Source: JARRLC01 sp050290865 (GTDB lineage: Bacteria > Pseudomonadota > Alphaproteobacteria > Rhizobiales > Rhodomicrobiaceae). From it: a stretch of 63,732 nucleotides of DNA. The position numbers and the translations under genes are program-made. Each line of letters starts with the position of its first letter. The stretch's first letter is position 1. The notes beneath the pieces were generated by a model. It was not told where the DNA came from, searched no databases, and saw nothing but the letters and a program-made list of their open reading frames with translations. Below are positions 8,983-17,611 of the stretch, in pieces. Location of the stretch: positions 1-63,732 of the forward strand of contig JBNKIW010000021.1 in the NCBI GenBank assembly GCA_050290865.1, read 5' to 3'.

Positions 8983-11298
8983 ATGATGCCTCTCGCTCTC
9001 CCGCCGATTTCCGTGGAAATCTGGGAGCAAAAATATCGTTTTACGCGCGATGACAGCACGACCGAGTCCGGCATCGGGGACAGTCTGCGCCGCGTCGCCG
9101 ACGCCGTCGCCAAAGCGGAGAAGCGGCCGGCGCGGGGCGAATGGGCGCGGCGGTTCTTCGACGCGATGGCGGGCTTCGAGTTCATCCCTGCCGGCCGCAT
9201 CCTGGCCGGTGCCGGGACCGGCCGTCTCACGACGCTCTTCAACTGCTTCGTCATGGGTGACATCGGCGACGACCTCGGCTCGATCTTCGAGAACGTCAAG
9301 GAAGCCGCGCTCACCATGCAGCAGGGCGGCGGCATCGGTCACGACTTCTCCAGCCTGAGGCCAAAGGGCGCGACCGTGAGGGGCGTCGGCGCCGACGCGT
9401 CCGGGCCGGTCAGCTTCATGACCGTGTGGGATGCCATGTGCCGGACCATCATGTCGGCGGGGTCGCGGCGTGGCGCGATGATGGGGACGCTCCGATGCGA
9501 CCACCCGGACATCGAGGCGTTCATCGCGGCAAAGGCTGACCCCACGCAGCTTCGCATGTTCAATCTGTCGGTGCTGGTGACGGACGCCTTCATGGAAGCT
9601 GTCGCCAGCGATGCGCCGTGGGATCTCGTTTTCGACGGCAAGATATACAAAACGCTGCCCGCGGCGAGGCTGTGGGAGCTGATCATGCGCTCGGCATACG
9701 ATTATGCCGAACCGGGCGTGATCTTCATCGACCGCGTGAACCGCGAGAACAATCTCGGCTATTGCGAGACCATCCACGCCACCAATCCTTGCGGTGAGCA
9801 ACCCCTGCCCAGCCACGGCGCCTGCCTTCTCGGCTCGATCAACCTCGCCCGGCTGGTCCGCCATCCTTTTACGCCAAAAGCGCGGCTGGACGAGGCGCGG
9901 CTGGAAGAACTGGTCGCGGTGGCGGTGCGCTTCCTCGACAACGTGATCGGCGTGTCGCATTTCCCGCTGAAGGCGCAAGCGAAGGAGGCGCGGGCGAAAC
10001 GCCGTATCGGGCTGGGCGTGACCGGGCTCGCCGACGCGCTGATCTTTTGCCGCGCGCATTATGGCACGCGCGAGGGCGTGGAACTCGGCGAGCGCTGGAT
10101 GGCGCTGATCGACCGGGCCGCATACCGCGCGAGCGCGCAGCTGGCCGCCGAGAAGGGGGCGTTCCCGCTTTATGACGCCAGGGCATTCGCGGATGGCCCC
10201 GCGCTGGACCGCCTCGACGGCCGGACGCGCGCGCTCATCGGCCGCCATGGCCTGCGCAACGGCACGCTCACCTCCATCGCGCCAACCGGCACCATCTCGC
10301 TTCTGGCGGGGAACGTGTCGAGTGGCATCGAGCCGGTTTTCGATTTCACGTATCGCCGCCGCATCCTCACACCCGATGGCACGCCCCGTCAGGAGACCGT
10401 GGCGGACTACGCCTACGGGCAGTACCGTGAGACCTTCGGCGATGATGCCGCCCTGCCGGACTATTTCGTGACGGCGCAGAGCCTTGCGCCCGCTGACCAT
10501 CTCGCCATGCAGGCGGCGTTCCAGCGGCATGTGGATGCCTCGATTTCCAAGACGGTCAATTGTCCGGAAACCTTGAGCTTCGCGGCCTTCAAAGACCTCT
10601 ATCGGGAGGCTTACGCCCTTGGCCTCAAGGGCTGCACCGCCTACCGCCCCAACCCCGTGACCGGGAGCGTCCTGACGGCGGTCCCTTGCGCGGCGGAAGA
10701 GGCAGGTACCGAGCCGCCGCTTCCGCTGCCCGCGCCCCCTGCCGGCGAGACGGGGAAAGGCGAAGTCGTTTACATGATGCGGCCGCTGGAACGCGACCAG
10801 ATGCTGCCGGGCTTCACCTACAAGCTCAAATGGGCGGACTCGGACCACGCCATCTATGTGACCATCAACGACATCATGCAGGAGGGCAGGCGGCGGCCCT
10901 TCGAGATCTTCATCAATTCGAAAAACCTGGAGCATTATGCCTGGACGGTGGCGCTGACGCGCATGATCAGCGCTGTTTTCCGGCGAGGCGGGGATGTGTC
11001 TTTCGTGGTGGAGGAACTGAAGGCGGTGTTCGACCCGCGCGGCGGCCAGTGGACGGAGGGGCGCTATGTGCCGAGCCTGCTCGCCGCGATCGGCGGTGTC
11101 ATCGAGCAGCACATGGTGAATGTCGGTTTCCTGCAGCGTACTGGCGAGGCCGGGGAGGAGATGCCGCAGCAGGGCGCGGTGGCCGCGGCCGGCGCCGGAG
11201 GTGTGGTGAAGACCTGCTCGCGATGCGGTTCAACGGCCTTGCAGTATATCGAGGGCTGTCTGCGCTGCCGCGATTGCGGCTACTCGAAATGCAGTTGA
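8983..11298 (+). CDS. nrdJ: Adenosylcobalamin-dependent ribonucleotide reductase (class II)
   Basis: This 771-residue enzyme reduces ribonucleotides to deoxyribonucleotides using adenosylcobalamin. Visible features: FNCFVMG with the first redox Cys; QGGGIGHDFSSLRP; the active-site block NPCGEQPLPSHGACLLGSIN with the conserved Asn, Cys and Glu; and the LTSIAPTGTISLLAG loop. The C-terminus carries a zinc-ribbon-like set of cysteines (CSRCG, CLRCRDCGYSKCS), typical of the NrdJ_Z form, where the last cysteines reduce the active site. No intein or separate activator is seen. It would let the cell make DNA precursors with or without oxygen. Confidence 0.92.
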   Translation: MMPLALPPISVEIWEQKYRFTRDDSTTESGIGDSLRRVADAVAKAEKRPARGEWARRFFDAMAGFEFIPAGRILAGAGTGRLTTLFNCFVMGDIGDDLGSIFENVKEAALTMQQGGGIGHDFSSLRPKGATVRGVGADASGPVSFMTVWDAMCRTIMSAGSRRGAMMGTLRCDHPDIEAFIAAKADPTQLRMFNLSVLVTDAFMEAVASDAPWDLVFDGKIYKTLPAARLWELIMRSAYDYAEPGVIFIDRVNRENNLGYCETIHATNPCGEQPLPSHGACLLGSINLARLVRHPFTPKARLDEARLEELVAVAVRFLDNVIGVSHFPLKAQAKEARAKRRIGLGVTGLADALIFCRAHYGTREGVELGERWMALIDRAAYRASAQLAAEKGAFPLYDARAFADGPALDRLDGRTRALIGRHGLRNGTLTSIAPTGTISLLAGNVSSGIEPVFDFTYRRRILTPDGTPRQETVADYAYGQYRETFGDDAALPDYFVTAQSLAPADHLAMQAAFQRHVDASISKTVNCPETLSFAAFKDLYREAYALGLKGCTAYRPNPVTGSVLTAVPCAAEEAGTEPPLPLPAPPAGETGKGEVVYMMRPLERDQMLPGFTYKLKWADSDHAIYVTINDIMQEGRRRPFEIFINSKNLEHYAWTVALTRMISAVFRRGGDVSFVVEELKAVFDPRGGQWTEGRYVPSLLAAIGGVIEQHMVNVGFLQRTGEAGEEMPQQGAVAAAGAGGVVKTCSRCGSTALQYIEGCLRCRDCGYSKCS

Positions 11299-11395
11299 GG
11301 CGGGGGGCAGTGTGCCAGCGAGACACGCCATGGCCGGTCCCGCGGCGTGCGGTAGCGGGGGCTTGTGGCATTTCCATCCGACGCAGAGGCCTAGC

Positions 11396-11818
11396 ATGAT
11401 CCACACCAAGACGCTGTTCGCCGCCGTCCTCGCCGCTCTTGTCCCCGTTCTGGCCGCCGCGGCAGAGTTGCCGCCCTCGGCGAAGGCCTGCAATCCGGAG
11501 ACGCTGCAGACGAACGACTATGTGACCTGCCTGGAAAAAGCTCTTGCCGCCGCCGAACGCGATGTGGCCACGCTGGTGGCAAAGGCGTCCGGTGAAATCG
11601 CGAAGGGCGATCTCGACGCTCCGGAGAATGAAAAGACCAAGGCGCTCCTCGATGCGGCGCAGGCGAGCTGGCGGAAATACCGCGACGCGGAATGCGCCGC
11701 CTACGCACGGCATACCGCGGGCCTGGGATTTGGTGCCATGCAGTTCCGGTTGGCCTGCCTCGTCGATGAGACGGCTCTTCGCGCCGGAATGCTGAAGTCG
11801 CGCTACGACTTGCGTTGA
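11396..11818 (+). CDS. LprI-like (DUF1311) secreted protein
   Basis: From the ATG at 11396 (AGAGG upstream) the protein has 140 residues. It has a signal peptide (FAAVLAALVPVLAAAAE) and a small domain with four cysteines. The pattern of AACNPET-like, YVTCLEKAL, SWRKYRDAECAAY and RLACLVDETALR matches DUF1311 (LprI N-terminal domain). Some members inhibit lysozyme; most are uncharacterised periplasmic proteins. Its last 16 bases overlap the end of the convergent acyltransferase fusion. The frame is open from 11312, but the signal peptide fixes the likely start. Confidence 0.75.
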   Translation: MIHTKTLFAAVLAALVPVLAAAAELPPSAKACNPETLQTNDYVTCLEKALAAAERDVATLVAKASGEIAKGDLDAPENEKTKALLDAAQASWRKYRDAECAAYARHTAGLGFGAMQFRLACLVDETALRAGMLKSRYDLR

Positions 11819-14800
11819 AGCGGCGCCCCGTACGTTGAATGCGATTCTATCCGCTCATGCACCAACCGCATCACAGCCCCGTGATCGATCTTGCCCGAGC
11901 CCAGGAGCGGGATCTTCTCTTCGACCATCACCTCCGCCGGGATCATGAGGTCGGAGGCACCGTGCGCCTTGGCAAAGGCCTGGAACGCGGCCCGCGTCGC
12001 ATCGCGCTTCTGCGTGAGCAGCACCAGCCTCTCGCCCTTGCGCGCATCGGGCACATTCGCCACTGCCGATAGCGCGCCCGGCCACAGCTCCGCCGCCAGC
12101 GTCTCCACCGCCGCGAGCGAAATCATCTCGCCGCCGATCTTGGCAAAACGCTTGGCGCGGCCCTTGATGGTGATGAAGCCGTCGGCGTCGATCGTCACGA
12201 TGTCGCCGGTGTCGTGCCAGCCGTCGGCAGGCGGTTCGATCACGCCGGGATTGTCCGCCTTCAGATAGCCGAGCATGATGTTCGGCCCGCAGACGGACAG
12301 CCGCCCGCCTTCCGCCACGCCCGGCACCGGATCGAGCCGCGCCGTCATGCCGGGCATGAGCCGCCCCACCGTGCCGAAGCGGTTGAACATCGGCGTGTTG
12401 AGCGCAAGGACCGGCGCCGTCTCGGTCACGCCGTAGCCTTCGAGAATGCGCAGGCCGAATTTCTCCAGATAAGTCCGCCGCGTCGATTCCTTCACCGCCT
12501 CCGCGCCCGCCAGGATGTAGCGCAGCGAGCGGAAGTCGTAAGGGTGCGCGGCGCGGGCATAACCGGCAAGGAACGTATCCGTGCCGAACATGATGGTGGC
12601 GTTCACGCCGTAGACCAGTTCCGGAACGATGCGGTAGTGCAGCGGCGAGGGGTAAAGGAACAGCCGCACGCCCGAGACCAGCGGCAGCACGAGCCCGACG
12701 GTCAGCCCGAATGAGTGGAACACGGGCAACACGTTGAAGACCTTGTCCGTGCGGCCGAAGTCGATCCGCGCGGCGGCCTGGGCGGCGTTCGCCAGCATGT
12801 TGCGGTGGGAGAGCACGACGCCCTTCGGCGCGCCTTCCGAGCCGGACGTGAAGAGGATCGCCGCCGGATCGTCGGCCTTGCGGCGCAGGAGCGGCTTCTT
12901 CGCCTGACGCACGCCCCGGAGCTTGTCCGCGAATGTCACGGTCGCGCGGATATCCTCCAGATAGACGATTTTCACCGTCTGTTCGAGCTGTGCAGCGAGC
13001 GCACCGAGCTTGGCCTTTTCGATGAAGCCGCGCGCGGTGACGATGACCTCCGCCTCGGCTGCCTTGCAGGCGGATAGAATATTGGCCAGCCCCGCCGTGA
13101 AATTGATCATGGCGGGGACGCGCCCCGCCGAAATCAGGCCGAGAACGGTCACCGCCGCGGCATTGGAGTTGGGCAGCATGACACCCACAGCCTTGCCCTC
13201 GTCTACTAACGGCGCAAGCTTGGCGCCGAGCACGGCGGCACCCGCCAGCAGCCGTTTGTAAGTCAGCGTGCCGGTGATCGCGTCCTCCACGGCGACGCGG
13301 TTCATCCCGTGGACTTTCGCCGCCTCAACCACGGCTTCGAACACTGTGCGGTCCGTCGAAGTCGTGCGAAAAACGAGGTCGGACATGATGCCATAAAGCG
13401 CCGCGCCCGCTGCCTGACGGCGCGCTCGGCCTTTGAACTCTGCCGGAACTGTAAGTTTCACCGGCTCCAGCACCGTCACGGTCACCTTCGGGAACCAGCG
13501 GCGGCGCACCTGATCTTTCGACAACCGCGTAAACGGCGTCGCCTCCAGCCCGTCGATGCGCACGGGCACCACAGTGGCGTCCGACTTGTCGGCGATCAGC
13601 CCGGCACCGTCATAGACTTTCATCAGGCTGCCGGTGACGGTCAGGCGGCCTTCGGGGAAGATGATCAGCGTCTCGCCCGCCTTCACGGCGTTGATGAGCG
13701 TGCGCGTGGCCATTGGCCGCGTGGGGTCGAGCGGTATCGCGCGGGTGAGACGCAGGAACGGGCGCACCCACCAGCGCTGCGCGATGCCGTGGTCGATGGC
13801 GAACACCGGTTCCTGTTCGAGGAGCGACAGCGCCAGCGCGGCGTCGAGAAAGCTGACGTGATTGAGCGCGATGATGGTGTGCGGCCCGGCCTTGGCGAAA
13901 TTTTCCGCGCCCCTCACCTCTAGCCGGTAGAAGGTGCGGAAGATGATCGACAGGACGTCACGCAAGGCGCTCGAAGGCATCGTCTTCCCGATGGCATACG
14001 CCACGACGGCACTCGCCGCGCCCATCAGCAGGAACAGCGTGGCGGTCGTGAGCCCTCGCGCCTGCAGCCATGCCACGAACAGGCTGCCCACGACCATGAA
14101 ACCCGCATTCAGCACGTTCACGGCGGCGACGACGCGCGCGCGGCGCTCGGGCGCTGCCCAGACTTGCACGGCGGCGAAGGTCGGCACGATGAACAGGCCG
14201 CCGCCGACTGCCAGCCCCATCAGGTCGATGGCAATGCGCAGGCCGAGGACCGAGGTGAAGACCTGGGCGATGCTCGCCTTTTCCACCCCCGGCGCGGCGG
14301 CGAAATAGGCCGCAAGGCCGAGATCGGCGGCGAATATGCCGATGACGACTGCGCCGATAACGGTCGGCAGAAGAATGATGCGGCCATGTGCCAGCCACGC
14401 CGCCAGCCCCGAGCCCATGCCGATGGCTATCGCGAACACTGTGAGATAGACGGTGAAAACCTGATCGACGCCGCCTACGATGGCAACCAGCGACGGCAGC
14501 AGCGACACGACCACGGCGCCGATGGTCCAGAACCAGCTCGTCACCACCCCGCCCCACCACAGGCGATGGTCACGCCATAAATCCATGATGAGCGCGCCGG
14601 TCGAGCGGATGACGTTCGGATCGATCTTCAGCGCGGGCGCCGCTTCGCCCGTCGCCGGGATCATCCGCGCCGACTGCCAGCAGGCCCAGGCGAAGCCCAT
14701 CATCATGATGCCAAACACAACGGGACTGCCGCCGTCCTTGGCGGCGAAGCCGGCGATGATACCGCCGAGGACGATGGCGACGAACGTGGCGCCTTCGACG

Positions 14801-15222
14801 AGCGCGTTGCCTGCCGGGATCTCGGCGCGCGCGAGATGGTCCGGCAGGATGCCATATTTGATCGGGCTGAACAGCGCGCCGATGACGCCGAACAGGAACA
14901 GTGCGATGAACAGAAGCTCCACGGAGTGGAAAGCAAAGCCCGCCGCGGCCAGCCCCGCTCCGCCCAGTTCCACCAGCTTCAGCCTTGTCGCCACCATCCC
15001 CTTGTCGTAGCGGTCCGCGAATTCGCCTCCCAGCCCGGACAGGAAGAAATAAGGCGCCATGAGCACCGCCGTCGCCACCGTGATCAGCGACTTGCCCTCC
15101 TCGGCGCCGATTTTAAACATGATCAGGAAGACGAGTGAGTTTTTCAGAAAATTGTCGTTCAGCGCCGAAAAGAACTGGCACCAGAACAGCGGCGCGAAAC
15201 GGCGCGTGGTCATCAGGGACAT
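11803..15222 (-). CDS. LplT-PlsC-acyl-ACP synthetase fusion (Aas-type)
   Basis: A 1139-residue fusion for lysophospholipid salvage. Residues about 1-410 form an LplT-like MFS transporter (starting TTRRFAPLFWCQFFSALNDN). Residues about 430-620 form a PlsC acyltransferase with ALNHVSFLDAAL (HxxxxD) and FPEGRLTVTG. Residues about 640-1130 form an AMP-binding acyl-ACP synthetase with ILFTSGSEGAPKG, GYGVTETAP and WHDTGDIV. Together these would flip lysophospholipid inward, activate a fatty acid and reacylate it. GGAAG upstream favours the ATG at 15222 over the one at 15258. The divergent TetR gene and three operators lie 200 bases away, which suggests control by an acyl compound (inference). Confidence 0.92.
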   Translation of the reverse strand: MSLMTTRRFAPLFWCQFFSALNDNFLKNSLVFLIMFKIGAEEGKSLITVATAVLMAPYFFLSGLGGEFADRYDKGMVATRLKLVELGGAGLAAAGFAFHSVELLFIALFLFGVIGALFSPIKYGILPDHLARAEIPAGNALVEGATFVAIVLGGIIAGFAAKDGGSPVVFGIMMMGFAWACWQSARMIPATGEAAPALKIDPNVIRSTGALIMDLWRDHRLWWGGVVTSWFWTIGAVVVSLLPSLVAIVGGVDQVFTVYLTVFAIAIGMGSGLAAWLAHGRIILLPTVIGAVVIGIFAADLGLAAYFAAAPGVEKASIAQVFTSVLGLRIAIDLMGLAVGGGLFIVPTFAAVQVWAAPERRARVVAAVNVLNAGFMVVGSLFVAWLQARGLTTATLFLLMGAASAVVAYAIGKTMPSSALRDVLSIIFRTFYRLEVRGAENFAKAGPHTIIALNHVSFLDAALALSLLEQEPVFAIDHGIAQRWWVRPFLRLTRAIPLDPTRPMATRTLINAVKAGETLIIFPEGRLTVTGSLMKVYDGAGLIADKSDATVVPVRIDGLEATPFTRLSKDQVRRRWFPKVTVTVLEPVKLTVPAEFKGRARRQAAGAALYGIMSDLVFRTTSTDRTVFEAVVEAAKVHGMNRVAVEDAITGTLTYKRLLAGAAVLGAKLAPLVDEGKAVGVMLPNSNAAAVTVLGLISAGRVPAMINFTAGLANILSACKAAEAEVIVTARGFIEKAKLGALAAQLEQTVKIVYLEDIRATVTFADKLRGVRQAKKPLLRRKADDPAAILFTSGSEGAPKGVVLSHRNMLANAAQAAARIDFGRTDKVFNVLPVFHSFGLTVGLVLPLVSGVRLFLYPSPLHYRIVPELVYGVNATIMFGTDTFLAGYARAAHPYDFRSLRYILAGAEAVKESTRRTYLEKFGLRILEGYGVTETAPVLALNTPMFNRFGTVGRLMPGMTARLDPVPGVAEGGRLSVCGPNIMLGYLKADNPGVIEPPADGWHDTGDIVTIDADGFITIKGRAKRFAKIGGEMISLAAVETLAAELWPGALSAVANVPDARKGERLVLLTQKRDATRAAFQAFAKAHGASDLMIPAEVMVEEKIPLLGSGKIDHGAVMRLVHERIESHSTYGAPLQRKS

Positions 15223-15426
15223 GGCTTCGTCTTCCCAGCAGAATTGACGAATGGACACCGTGGCCGGTGTCTCGCAGGCGAGCGGCTGTCAGCCAACGGC
15301 GGCTACCTTATTTGCTTCCCCGCGGCGAGGCAAAGGGAGCCGGCAGTTCGCGGGTTGCCGATCGGGCGGCACCGTTCCTCGGGACAAGGCGTTGAATTCG
15401 CTTGAGCATGGCGGTCTCCGTGACTA

Positions 15427-15497
15427 TGAACAGTGTTCATGCATGCTTTCTACGCTACGCATGAACGGCGTTCAAGATTCTTCTTGAACAGCGTTCA
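15427..15497. promoter_or_regulatory. Three TGAACnnnGTTCA operators
   Basis: Three 13-base palindromes lie between the acyltransferase fusion and the tetR gene: TGAACAGTGTTCA at 15427-15439, TGAACGGCGTTCA at 15462-15474 and TGAACAGCGTTCA at 15485-15497. Their centres are 35 and 23 bases apart and the last ends 15 bases before the tetR ATG. TGAAC/GTTCA half-sites are typical for TetR-family dimers. The layout predicts autorepression and probably control of the divergent gene. Confidence 0.8.
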
Positions 15498-15512
15498 CGA
15501 GATGAGAACGGT

Positions 15513-16133
15513 ATGAAGACCGCCGAGCGCAGGCAGAATCTGAGGGCAGCCCTCATCGCTGCGGCTGAGCGCGCCATCGACGCGAACGGTCTGGGCGGCC
15601 TGAAGGCGCGTGATCTCGCCGCCGAGGCAGGCTGCGCGGTGGGCGCGATCTATAACGTCGTCGCCGATCTCGATGATCTGGTTTTTGCCGTCAACGAACG
15701 CACCCTCGCGGCGTTGGAGGCCGTTCTGGCGGCGGTCAGCCTGAATACCGGAAATGCGGAGGCGGCCACGGCCCAACTCGTGCGGCTCGCTCATGCCTAT
15801 CTCCATTTCGCGGCGGCTCAAACGCGGCGCTGGCGTGCGGTATTTGACCACCGTCTTTCGGCAGGAAGAAGCGTGCCCGAGAGGTATCGCGAGCGCCAGC
15901 AGCGCCTTTTCGCTTTCATCGAACAACCCCTGGATGCGCTTCGGCCAGGCTTGGCGCCGGACGCGCTGTCGCTCCTGGCGCGCTCACTCTTTTCCGCGGT
16001 CCACGGCATCGTCGCGCTCGGGCTCGAGGAGAAGCTCGGCGCGATTTCGCTGCACGATCTGGAACAGCAGACAGCCGCGATTCTGAGTGCGCTCGGAAAG
16101 GGGCTTGCCAACCATGGCAGCGAACCCGGGTGA
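15513..16133 (+). CDS. TetR-family transcriptional regulator
   Basis: A 206-residue one-component repressor. The N-terminal helix-turn-helix region reads RRQNLRAALIAAAERAI, GLGGLKARDLAAEAGCAVGA and IYNVVADLDDLVFAVNERT, the usual TetR arrangement. The C-terminal part is variable and would bind a ligand that I cannot name. It is divergent from the acyl-ACP synthetase fusion and starts immediately after three palindromic operators. Control of that gene, perhaps in response to a fatty-acid derivative, is the natural reading but is inferred from position only. Confidence 0.88.
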   Translation: MKTAERRQNLRAALIAAAERAIDANGLGGLKARDLAAEAGCAVGAIYNVVADLDDLVFAVNERTLAALEAVLAAVSLNTGNAEAATAQLVRLAHAYLHFAAAQTRRWRAVFDHRLSAGRSVPERYRERQQRLFAFIEQPLDALRPGLAPDALSLLARSLFSAVHGIVALGLEEKLGAISLHDLEQQTAAILSALGKGLANHGSEPG

Positions 16134-16430
16134 GTTGGCGGGCCGTCGTCGCACACCGGGAATGCGGAGATCGCCGGGAAGCTTCGTTTCGGCGGTTTCT
16201 AGTGGAATTACATGCCTTAGGGTGCATTGCTTATAAGTAGATGCGACCCTGTCTCCACAACTGGTTATCATATAAATAGAATGACATCTGTTCGTCGCGC
16301 TTCGCCGTCCCGTCGGGAACTGGAGATTTCTGGGGGCTGTTGATGCGCTGAATTCTGTGTCGGCGTTGGCAGTGATACTGCTAGCGCCGCCGTCATTGTT
16401 ACGCGAATAAGCATAGCGGAAGAACGAATA
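16134..16430. other. Intergenic region downstream of tetR
   Basis: This 297-base stretch has no convincing gene. Its second half (about 16200-16430) is less GC-rich than the flanking genes and should hold the promoter of the DUF900 gene. No clear terminator or operator was identified. Confidence 0.35.
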
Positions 16431-17564
16431 GTGGCGACGGTATATTTCGCAACCAACAGAAGCCAGACCGGCGATCCCGCCACACCGTTCGGTGACCGTT
16501 TCCACGCGGACGGTCCGCAATTTTACCGCGTCGGATGGGCCGAGGTGCGCGGCAACGACGCGGACGACGAAGGCCACATCGTCGACAGCATCGAGTTGGC
16601 GCCGGAAATAGACAAAACCCGGAACGAGGTGGAGTTGCCCGGCAGCAAGAGAGTTTTCCTCGGCCTGCGAAACAATATGGCCGCGGAACAGGCGGACGCG
16701 ATCATTCTCATCCACGGCTACGCCTCTTCCTTCGAGCTGGCGCTCAAGCGCGCCGCGCAGATTCAGGACGCGTACGTCTTCACCACGGTCCCCGCGCGCG
16801 GCGAACGCAAGATCAGGCCGCAGGTCTTCGTGTTTTCCTGGCCGTCGGATGGCCGCATGGTGCCTTTCTGGTCCTACGCCGATGACCGCCAGGACGCAGC
16901 ATGTTCCGGCGCCGCCATGGCGCGGGCGCTGGCGCGGATGCTCGAATTCCTGAGAGAACCGGCGAACCGCGATGACGGCACCAGCACCATTCACTGCGAC
17001 CAGCGCGTCCACCTGGTCGCACACAGCATGGGAAACTGGGCGTTGCGCCACGCCATGCTCGCACTGTGTCAGCTTCTCCCCGCCGAACGTATTCCGCGTC
17101 TGTTCGACAACATCTTCCTGATGGCCGCGGACGAAGACGCGGACGCGCTGGAGCACAAAGACAAGCTCGGGCTCATGCCCCGGCTGGGGCGGAGCGTCCA
17201 TGTCTATTACAGCCATGAAGACGGCGCGCTCTTACTATCCAAGACGAGCAAACTCAATGGCGACCGCCTCGGGGCCGCCGGACCGAAGAGCTTCGCGACC
17301 CTCCCGAACAACGTTTACGCGATTGACTGCGTCTCCGTAGATGACACCACCGGCATCAGCCCGGGCCTGCTGCACACGCACGCAAACCATCAATATTACC
17401 GCCTGCGCAAGGAAGTGATCGAAGATGTCCGCCAGGTGCTGGCCGGGAGCCGGCCCGAAGCCATCAAAGGGCGGACACCGGTAGAGCCACGCCGATACCG
17501 CATCGAGCCGATGAAACGGCCGACAAAGACGCCGGCCAAGCCCGCAGCGGCCAGGAACAGGTAA
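16431..17564 (+). CDS. DUF900-type alpha/beta hydrolase (lipase-like)
   Basis: A 377-residue protein with a GTG start at 16431 giving VATVYFATNRSQTG, the opening of DUF900 hydrolases. The strand-turn IILIHGYASSFELAL forms the oxyanion region. HLVAHSMGNWALRHAM carries the GxSxG-type nucleophile (here HSMGN). A possible acidic residue lies in AADEDADALEHKD, and HTHANHQYY could supply the His. There is no signal peptide, so it should be cytoplasmic unless exported by a dedicated system. The C-terminal tail is rich in Lys, Pro and Arg. The substrate is unknown. It stands 47 bases upstream of a peptidoglycan-degrading enzyme on the same strand. Confidence 0.8.
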   Translation: MATVYFATNRSQTGDPATPFGDRFHADGPQFYRVGWAEVRGNDADDEGHIVDSIELAPEIDKTRNEVELPGSKRVFLGLRNNMAAEQADAIILIHGYASSFELALKRAAQIQDAYVFTTVPARGERKIRPQVFVFSWPSDGRMVPFWSYADDRQDAACSGAAMARALARMLEFLREPANRDDGTSTIHCDQRVHLVAHSMGNWALRHAMLALCQLLPAERIPRLFDNIFLMAADEDADALEHKDKLGLMPRLGRSVHVYYSHEDGALLLSKTSKLNGDRLGAAGPKSFATLPNNVYAIDCVSVDDTTGISPGLLHTHANHQYYRLRKEVIEDVRQVLAGSRPEAIKGRTPVEPRRYRIEPMKRPTKTPAKPAAARNR

Positions 17565-17611
17565 ATCCGGCAAACGTCCCCGTAAAGCTCCTCCACATAG
17601 GGAATTCGGCG

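Noticed and set aside
8935..11112. 725-residue open frame antisense to the ribonucleotide reductase
   Set aside because: The sense frame encodes a complete class II reductase with all motifs. The antisense frame is His/Arg/Gly-rich and without a domain, as expected of a shadow in GC-rich DNA.
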